From the NCBI GenBank assembly GCA_913775005.1, contig CAJYKY010000208.1, positions 1-5,110 of the forward strand: 5,110 nucleotides of DNA, written 5' to 3'. The stretch comes from an uncultured Achromobacter sp. GTDB lineage: Bacteria; Pseudomonadota; Gammaproteobacteria; Burkholderiales; Burkholderiaceae_B. A program made the translations under genes and the position numbers. The notes under the pieces are model-generated. The model ran no database searches. It was not told the origin of the DNA and saw only the letters and a program-made list of their open reading frames with translations. This document shows, piece after piece, positions 1-5,110 of this stretch. Position 1 is the first letter of the stretch. Every line of letters starts with the position of its first letter.

Positions 1-356
1 ACCGCACGCAGCTGGGACACCCGGGTGCGGTGCTGGGCGTGTCGGCGCTGGCTGGCGACCGCATCTGGCAGCGCGACCTGCGCATCCGTCTGTGGATCGG
101 CCCCTTGTCGGGCCAGGCCTTCACCGATTTCCTGCCGGGCGGCGACCGCGCGCAGGCCTTGGAAAAGCTGCTGACGATGTTTGGCGGCATGACCTTCGAA
201 TACGAAGTGCGCCTGGTGCTGGCGCGCGAAAGCGTCACGCCCAGCCAGCTGGGCGGGGGCGGAGACGTGCGCCTGGGCTGGAACTCTTTTCTGTGCACCG
301 AGGCGGCAGAAGCGGATCGCGATGACGCCAGCTACGAACTGCACACCATTCATTGA
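1..356 (+). CDS. tssG: TssG, type VI secretion baseplate protein (3' part only)
   Basis: C-terminal 117 residues of a TssG (ImpH/VasB) protein; the gene begins left of the window, and its reading frame is open from base 3. TssG is a cytoplasmic part of the T6SS baseplate wedge, bound to TssF, TssE and TssK, and supports sheath assembly. Family features visible are: an LGHPGAVLGVSALAGDRIW stretch, where the family usually has a 'G...LG...WD' block; RLWIGPLSGQAFTDFLPGG, matching the conserved R-x-R-x-GPL...F-LPGG segment; an amphipathic stretch ending in FEYEVRLVLARESV; and the terminal QLGGGGDVRLGWNSFL, close to the family's LG-x-x-x-LGW-x-x-WL ending. The stop at 354-356 lies 21 bases before tssH, as expected in a tssF-tssG-tssH operon. 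The GTG at 30 is internal and is not a start. Full-length TssG proteins are roughly 330-360 residues, so about a third is present. Assignment is by recalled family similarity plus context. Confidence 0.9.
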   Translation, partial: RTQLGHPGAVLGVSALAGDRIWQRDLRIRLWIGPLSGQAFTDFLPGGDRAQALEKLLTMFGGMTFEYEVRLVLARESVTPSQLGGGGDVRLGWNSFLCTEAAEADRDDASYELHTIH

Positions 357-362
357 CCCCAT

Positions 363-374
363 AAGAATCAGAGA
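363..374 (+). promoter_or_regulatory. Weak ribosome binding region of tssH
   Basis: The 21-base gap between tssG and tssH has only purine-rich patches, AAGAA at 363-367 (10 bases from the ATG) and AGAGA at 370-374 (3 bases from it, too close to be ideal). Neither is a strong Shine-Dalgarno match. Translation of tssH may partly rely on ribosomes ending on tssG just upstream; this is inference. Confidence 0.35.
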
Positions 375-377
375 CTC

Positions 378-3125
378 ATGGCTACACCGCTGAAGACCTT
401 GATCGGAAAGCTGAACCAGACCTGCCGTCAGGCCGCCGAACGCGCCGCCAGCCTGTGCATGGCGCAAGGCCATTACGAAGTGGATCTGGAGCATCTGTTT
501 TTGGCCTTGCTGGAAAAGCCGGCCAGCGATGTGAGCATCATCGCGCGGCGTTGCCACATCAAGCCTGATGCGTTGGAGGCGGACCTGAAGGCGGAGATCG
601 GCCGCTTCAAGAATGGCAACACGCGCACGCCGGTGTTCTCGCCGCACTTGCCCAAGCTGTTCGAACACGCGTGGCTGATCGCCTCGCTGGATACGCAGAC
701 CACGCGCATCCGCTCGGGCCATCTGCTGCTGGCGCTGTTGACCGAACCTGACCTGGCGCAGCTCGCGCGGCGTGGATCGACCTTGTTCGAGTCGTTCCGG
801 CTGGATGCGTTAAAGCATGACTTTGCCGCCTTGACGGAAGGTTCGGAAGAGGCCGGCCAGGCCGTGGGCTTTGCCGATGGCGCGGCACCGCAAGGCGAGG
901 CCGGCCAGCCCGCGCCCGCCTTGTCGGCCACGCCCGCGCTGGACCAATACACCACCAACCTGACCGAGCGCGCACGCGAAGGCAAGATCGACCCGGTGAT
1001 CGGGCGCGATGCCGAGATCCGCCAGATGATCGACATCCTGACGCGGCGCCGCCAGAACAACCCCATCCTGACCGGCGAGGCGGGCGTGGGCAAGACGGCA
1101 GTGGTCGAGGGGCTGGCGCTGCGCATCGTGGGCGGCGACGTGCCGCCTGCGCTGGCCGATGTGACGCTGCGCACGCTGGACATGGGGCTGTTGCAGGCCG
1201 GCGCCAGCGTCAAGGGCGAATTTGAAAACCGCTTGAAGAACGTGATCGACGAGGTCAAGCAAAGCCCGTCGCCCATCATTCTGTTCATCGACGAAGCGCA
1301 CACCATGATCGGCGCGGGCGGACAGGCGGGGCAGAACGATGCGGCCAATTTGCTCAAGCCCGCCTTGGCGCGCGGCGAGCTGCGCACCATCGCGGCGACC
1401 ACGTGGAGCGAGTACAAAAAGTATTTTGAAAAGGATGCCGCGCTGGCGCGCCGCTTCCAGGTCATCAAGGTGGAAGAGCCGGACGAAACGCTGGCGGCAT
1501 CGATGCTGCGCGGCATGGCGCCGTTGATGGAAAGCCATTTTGGCGTGCGCATTCTGGACGAGGCGATCAGCGCGGCAGCGCGCTTGTCGCACCGCTACAT
1601 CACCGGCCGCCAATTGCCCGACAAGGCCGTCAGCGTGCTGGACACGGCCTGCGCGCGCGTGGCCTTGGGCCGCAGCGCCACGCCGGCCCTGATTGACGAT
1701 GCGCGGCATCGCCTGACGCGTCTTGAGGCTGAACAGACGGCGTTGCAGCGCGAAGCGGCCACGGGCACGGCGCACGCGCGGCTGGATGAGCTGCGCGGCG
1801 AGATCGAGACGGTCAAGCAGACCTTGGCCGACGCCGAGGCCCGCCACGCGGCGGAGATGGGCTTGGTGGAACGGATACACGCCCTGCGCGCTGAGCTGGA
1901 GGCGCCGCAGCAGGAAGGGGCGAACGCGGCGGCGGCAGGCGGTTCAGACGCAGGCGCTTCGAAAGCGGCGGCTTCAGCGGCATCGCCCGCCTCCTCGGCA
2001 CGTCGTAAAGCCGCGCAAGCGGCGCCGCTTACCCCCGAACAGCAGCGTCTTGCTGGCTTGATGGACGAGCTGCGTGCATTGCAAGGCGAACAGCCCCTGG
2101 TGCCCGCCTGCGTGGACGCGCAGATCGTGGCCGAGATCATCTCGGCCTGGACCGGCATCCCGCTGGGCCGCATGGTCAACGACGAAATCCGCACCGTGCT
2201 GCAATTGCAGCCGCTGCTGGCCGAACGCGTGATCGGCCAGGACCACGCGCTGGATGCCATCGCACAGCGCGTGCGCACCGCGCGCGCCGGCCTGGAAGAT
2301 CCGGACAAGCCCAAGGGCGTGTTCCTGTTCGTGGGGCCGTCGGGCGTGGGCAAGACCGAGACCGCGCTGGCGCTGGCCGACATCCTGTATGGCGGTGAGC
2401 GCAAGCTGGTCACGATCAACATGAGCGAATACCAGGAAGCCCACAGCATTTCGGGCTTGAAGGGATCGCCGCCGGGCTACGTGGGTTATGGCGAAGGCGG
2501 CGTGTTGACCGAAGCCGTGCGGCGTCAGCCCTATAGCGTGGTGCTGCTGGACGAGATTGAAAAGGCGCACCCCGATGTGCTGGAGCTGTTCTTCCAGGTC
2601 TTTGACAAAGGCGTGATGGACGATGCGGAAGGGCGCGAAATCGATTTCCGCAACACGCTCATCATCCTGACGTCGAACGTTGGTTCCAGCGCCATCATGC
2701 AGGCCTGCCTGAACAAGCCCGCCGAGGAACGTCCGACGCCGGACGCCCTGTCCGAGCTGCTGATGCCGCAGCTGTACAAGGCGTTCAAGCCCGCCTTCCT
2801 GGGCCGCATGAAGACCATTCCGTATTTCCCGGTGGACGACGACGCGCTGGCGCACATCATCGAGCTGAAGCTGGGCCGCATCGCGCGCCGCGTGGCCGCG
2901 ACGCACCGCGCGGTATTCGAGTGGGATGAGGCGCTGGTCGAGGCGGTGCTGGCGCGCTGCACCGAGGTGGACACGGGCGCGCGCAACGTCGACCACATTC
3001 TTAACGGCGCGCTGTTGCCGGAGATTGCCGAGCAGGTACTTGGCCGCATGGCGCAGGGTGAGGCGATTGCCAAGATTCGCGTTGGTGCGGGCAAGAACGG
3101 CGAATTCCGTTTCCGCATGAGCTGA
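378..3125 (+). CDS. tssH (clpV): TssH/ClpV, AAA+ ATPase of the type VI secretion system
   Basis: Cytoplasmic hexameric ATPase of the ClpB/Hsp100 class that extracts TssC from contracted T6SS sheaths and recycles TssB/TssC. It has 915 residues, at the long end of the family. Residues 1-150 form the Clp N-domain, starting with the extra N-terminal helix typical of ClpV (MATPLKTLIGKLN) that helps bind the TssC peptide. A Gly/Ala/Pro-rich linker follows (about 155-190). AAA module 1 has Walker A GEAGVGKT (233-240), pore loop KGEFE (279-283), Walker B LFIDEAH (302-308) and arginine-finger region ARRF (357-360). The coiled-coil M-domain spans about 425-580 with an Ala/Ser-rich insert at 513-549. 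AAA module 2 has Walker A GPSGVGKT (653-660), pore loop GYVGY (700-704), Walker B LLDE (723-726), arginine finger R810 in FLGRM, and sensor-2 GAR (867-869). Both Walker B glutamates (E306, E726) are present, so both ATPase sites look active. The ATG at 378 gives the family's normal N-terminus. Housekeeping ClpB is the only close alternative; the ClpV-type N-terminus and T6SS neighbours exclude it. Confidence 0.98.
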   Translation: MATPLKTLIGKLNQTCRQAAERAASLCMAQGHYEVDLEHLFLALLEKPASDVSIIARRCHIKPDALEADLKAEIGRFKNGNTRTPVFSPHLPKLFEHAWLIASLDTQTTRIRSGHLLLALLTEPDLAQLARRGSTLFESFRLDALKHDFAALTEGSEEAGQAVGFADGAAPQGEAGQPAPALSATPALDQYTTNLTERAREGKIDPVIGRDAEIRQMIDILTRRRQNNPILTGEAGVGKTAVVEGLALRIVGGDVPPALADVTLRTLDMGLLQAGASVKGEFENRLKNVIDEVKQSPSPIILFIDEAHTMIGAGGQAGQNDAANLLKPALARGELRTIAATTWSEYKKYFEKDAALARRFQVIKVEEPDETLAASMLRGMAPLMESHFGVRILDEAISAAARLSHRYITGRQLPDKAVSVLDTACARVALGRSATPALIDDARHRLTRLEAEQTALQREAATGTAHARLDELRGEIETVKQTLADAEARHAAEMGLVERIHALRAELEAPQQEGANAAAAGGSDAGASKAAASAASPASSARRKAAQAAPLTPEQQRLAGLMDELRALQGEQPLVPACVDAQIVAEIISAWTGIPLGRMVNDEIRTVLQLQPLLAERVIGQDHALDAIAQRVRTARAGLEDPDKPKGVFLFVGPSGVGKTETALALADILYGGERKLVTINMSEYQEAHSISGLKGSPPGYVGYGEGGVLTEAVRRQPYSVVLLDEIEKAHPDVLELFFQVFDKGVMDDAEGREIDFRNTLIILTSNVGSSAIMQACLNKPAEERPTPDALSELLMPQLYKAFKPAFLGRMKTIPYFPVDDDALAHIIELKLGRIARRVAATHRAVFEWDEALVEAVLARCTEVDTGARNVDHILNGALLPEIAEQVLGRMAQGEAIAKIRVGAGKNGEFRFRMS
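849..908 (+). repeat. In-frame 12-base direct repeat in the tssH interdomain linker
   Basis: GAGGCCGGCCAG occurs at 849-860 and again at 897-908, exactly 48 bases apart and in the same frame. It encodes Glu-Ala-Gly-Gln at residues 158-161 and 174-177 of ClpV, in the flexible linker between the N-domain and the first AAA module. The 12-mer contains the palindrome GGCCGGCC. It may be a trace of local duplication, or chance in GC-rich DNA. Confidence 0.6.
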
Positions 3126-3133
3126 TCAAGACT

Positions 3134-3139
3134 AAGGGG
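3134..3139 (+). promoter_or_regulatory. Ribosome binding site of vgrG
   Basis: AAGGGG, preceded by a T (TAAGGGG), resembles the TAAGGAGG consensus and lies 10 bases before the ATG at 3150. It supports that start, which is the first in-frame ATG after the tssH stop. The spacing is slightly longer than optimal. Confidence 0.7.
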
Positions 3140-3149
3140 TTACGCCAAC

Positions 3150-5110
3150 ATGGCTCAAACACTTGCCGCCGCCAGCCCGTTGGGCGCAGGCTTCACGCAG
3201 GCCGATCGCCTGCTAGACCTGTGCACGCCGCTAGGCCAGGACAAGCTGCTGGCCGAGCGGCTTGCCGGCACGGAACAACTGAGCGATGGCGGCTTTGTGC
3301 TGGTGCTGGATGCGCTGTCGGACGATGCGCACATTCCGCTGAAGTCGCTGATCGGGCAACCGGCGCAGGTGAAGCTGCAAACGGCCTTGGGCCGAGATGC
3401 GCATCGCGCCTGGTGCGGGCTGGTGTCAGAAGCGCGCTTTGAAGGCGCCAACGGTGGCTTCGCGCGCTACCGGCTGCGCATCGAGCCGTGGCTCGCGCTG
3501 CTGCGCCAGCGGCGCGACAGCTTTGCGTTCCAGGATATGTCGGTGATCGACATCGTGGACAGCGTGTTTGGCGACTACAACGGGCAGGGCGCGGTGGCAG
3601 TGCAATGGCGCTGGGAAGTGAAGGACCGCGATGCCTACGCCAAGCGCAGCCTGACCATTCAATACCGCGAAACCGATTACGCCTTCGTCGAACGCCTGTT
3701 GGCCGAAGAGGGGTTGTTCTATTGGGTGGAGCACGAGGCGGGAGAGGGCGCGCCGGGCGGCCATACCGTCGTCATCGCCGACCACAACGGCGCGTTCGAA
3801 GCCGGACCGCAAGACAGCATCAAGTTCCAGCGCGCGGACGCGACCGAAACCGAAGACACGATCCAGACCTGGCGCCAGCGCCGCACGTGGCGCACCAATG
3901 CCGTGAGACTGGCCACGTGGGATTACCGGGCGATGCAGGCGCGGCGGGTCAGCGCGCAAGTCGAAGACAAGCTGCCCAACGCGATGGAGCTGGCCGATTC
4001 CGACTACCCCGGCCAGTATCTGTTTGAAGACAGCGCGCAGGGCGAGCGGCTGGCGCACAACGCCTTGGCGGCGCAGCGCGTGCGGCAGGCGTTGTTTGAA
4101 GGCGAGGGCACCGCGCGCACGTTGGCGCCCGGGCAACGCTTCACGCTGACGGGTCACTTCGGGCCGTCGCAGGGGGCGGGCGCGGATTTCGTGGTGCTGC
4201 GCATCGAGCATCAGGCCCGCAACAATTTTGATGAAAGCCTGGGGCGGGCGGTGGCGGACGCGCTGGGCGAGCCAGAGGAAGCCCAAGCCCAAGGCCAGAG
4301 CCGGGCCGAAGGTGGCGATGCGGATTTCTATCGCAACCGGTTCGAGGCGATTGCCGCCACGCTGGAGTACCGCCCCAGCACGGTTGATGGCCACGGCGCA
4401 CGCTTGCATCCCCGACCCACCGTGCATGGCGCGCAGACGGCGCTGGTGGTGGGCGCCAGCGACCCCGTGCACACCGACCGCGACCATCGCATCAAGATCC
4501 AGTTTCATTGGCAGCGCGGCAGCGCGTCCAGCAATCGTCAGGATCATCCCGCAGGCGAAGACAACGCGCCGGCCAGCGATGCGCTGGGCACGTGGGTGCG
4601 CGTGGCCGAGCCGGTGGCAGGGTCGGATTGGGGCGGCCACTTCGTGCCTCGGCTGGGGCAGGAAGTGCTGGTGCAATTCCTGCATGGCGATATCGACCGT
4701 CCGGTGGTGGTGGGCGCGCTGTACAACGGTGCAGGCACCGAGAATGCCGCCAACAACCAGGTGCAGGGCGGCGCGGCCAAGGCCACGGGCAATGCGCCGG
4801 CGTGGTTTGCGGGCAGCGAGGCAGGGCATGCGCACAACGTGGTGATGTCGGGCTTCAAGACGCAGGCGCTGGCCGAAAGCGGGCAGGGCATGGGCGGCTA
4901 CAACCAGCTGGTGCAGGACGACACGCCGGGGCAATCGCGTTTGACGGCGTCGACCACGCAGGCCGAGGCGCGGTTGAACCTGGGCCACTTGAAGCAGCAG
5001 CGCGACAACGAACGCTTGTCGGATCTGGGTCACGGCGCGGAACTGGCCACCAGCGAGGCGGTGGCGCTGCGGGCAGGCGAAGGCTTGCTGATCAGCGCGG
5101 ACAAGCGTGA
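3150..5110 (+). CDS. vgrG (tssI): VgrG/TssI, type VI secretion spike protein (5' part, open at right edge)
   Basis: The frame from ATG 3150 has no stop through 653 complete codons and leaves the window. VgrG forms the trimeric spike on the Hcp tube and carries effectors out of the cell, either fused or bound through adaptors. Residues about 20-365 resemble phage gp27/gpD, with the family block FVERLLAEEGLFYWVEH at 179-195. After an acidic, Gln-rich linker (372-391) comes the gp5-like OB fold: P423 and G427 in its opening PTVHGAQTALVVG, then IKIQFHW (448-454), WVRVAEPVAGSDWGGHFVPR, and the hallmark DRPVVVGALYN ending at N526. The part after it has GYNQLVQDDTPGQSRL (about 583-598, with DDTPGQ at 590-595) and LNLGHL (609-614), typical of VgrG proteins with a T6SS_Vgr/DUF2345 C-terminal extension (Rhs-Vgr type). 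A ribosome site precedes the start, and the gene lies 24 bases after tssH. No effector domain is visible before the edge; the C-terminus is missing, so whether the protein is a specialised ('evolved') VgrG cannot be told. Confidence 0.96.
   Translation, partial: MAQTLAAASPLGAGFTQADRLLDLCTPLGQDKLLAERLAGTEQLSDGGFVLVLDALSDDAHIPLKSLIGQPAQVKLQTALGRDAHRAWCGLVSEARFEGANGGFARYRLRIEPWLALLRQRRDSFAFQDMSVIDIVDSVFGDYNGQGAVAVQWRWEVKDRDAYAKRSLTIQYRETDYAFVERLLAEEGLFYWVEHEAGEGAPGGHTVVIADHNGAFEAGPQDSIKFQRADATETEDTIQTWRQRRTWRTNAVRLATWDYRAMQARRVSAQVEDKLPNAMELADSDYPGQYLFEDSAQGERLAHNALAAQRVRQALFEGEGTARTLAPGQRFTLTGHFGPSQGAGADFVVLRIEHQARNNFDESLGRAVADALGEPEEAQAQGQSRAEGGDADFYRNRFEAIAATLEYRPSTVDGHGARLHPRPTVHGAQTALVVGASDPVHTDRDHRIKIQFHWQRGSASSNRQDHPAGEDNAPASDALGTWVRVAEPVAGSDWGGHFVPRLGQEVLVQFLHGDIDRPVVVGALYNGAGTENAANNQVQGGAAKATGNAPAWFAGSEAGHAHNVVMSGFKTQALAESGQGMGGYNQLVQDDTPGQSRLTASTTQAEARLNLGHLKQQRDNERLSDLGHGAELATSEAVALRAGEGLLISADKR

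Noticed and set aside
473..2996. Several long - strand open frames opposite tssH (for example 473-1552, 810-1880, 1595-2449 and 1974-2996)
   Set aside because: They overlap each other and the complete ClpV gene. Their compositions are skewed to Ser/Arg/Ala or Arg/His/Gln, and no motif or ribosome site supports them. They are by-products of high GC content.
378..3125. The AAA+ gene as a housekeeping ClpB chaperone
   Set aside because: The N-terminal helix, the FLGRM segment in module 2 and the position between tssG and vgrG all point to the T6SS-specific ClpV.
3126..3149. Possible terminator or promoter between tssH and vgrG
   Set aside because: The 24 bases contain no GC-rich hairpin followed by a T run and no -35/-10 pair. 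Only the vgrG ribosome site is visible.
3488..4027. A 179-codon + strand open frame inside vgrG
   Set aside because: It is out of frame within the gp27-like part of VgrG, and its product is low-complexity and Arg-rich with no family resemblance.
4503..4590. Long loop after the QFHW motif in the VgrG OB fold, with SASSNRQDHPAGEDNAPAS
   Set aside because: It is longer than in short enterobacterial VgrGs, but this kind of loop followed by TWVRV is, as I recall, normal for VgrGs of the Burkholderiales type, so it is not unusual.
3426..5033. A 535-codon open frame on the - strand opposite vgrG
   Set aside because: It is antisense to a VgrG frame with clear family motifs. Its product is rich in Arg, His, Ala and Leu with no recognisable domain, as expected when the GC-rich codons of a real gene are read backwards.

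Overview
The window lies inside a type VI secretion system (T6SS) cluster and holds three genes, all on the + strand and tightly packed: the 3' end of tssG (baseplate), a complete tssH/clpV (AAA+ unfoldase that recycles the contracted sheath), and the 5' part of a vgrG/tssI gene (spike tip), which runs off the right edge. The intergenic gaps are 21 and 24 bases. Neither gap shows a promoter or terminator, so the three genes are probably transcribed as one unit from a promoter upstream of the window.

The DNA is visibly GC-rich, with strong G/C preference at third codon positions. The long proline-, arginine- and alanine-rich open frames on the other strand are a by-product of this. The gene order tssG-tssH-vgrG, the ClpV sequence and a VgrG of the Burkholderiales-like type with a DUF2345-like C-terminal region suggest a betaproteobacterium, perhaps of the Achromobacter/Bordetella (Alcaligenaceae) group. 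The genus is inferred from overall resemblance and not proven.

Layout: 1-356 is the C-terminal third of TssG; 378-3125 is TssH/ClpV (915 aa) with the N-domain, both AAA+ modules and all main catalytic motifs intact; 3150-5110 is VgrG (653 complete codons seen, open at the right edge) with a gp27-like part, a gp5-like OB fold and the start of the DUF2345-type extension. No stretch over 300 bases lacks a gene.

How they work together: TssG, with TssE, TssF and TssK, forms the baseplate wedge on which the TssB/TssC sheath and Hcp tube assemble. VgrG sits on the Hcp tube and is fired with its effector cargo. ClpV then disassembles the contracted sheath so its subunits can be reused. I see no mobile element, RNA gene, CRISPR array or previously undescribed system. 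The points worth a second look are lineage-variable linkers inside ClpV and VgrG, and the unseen C-terminus of VgrG.
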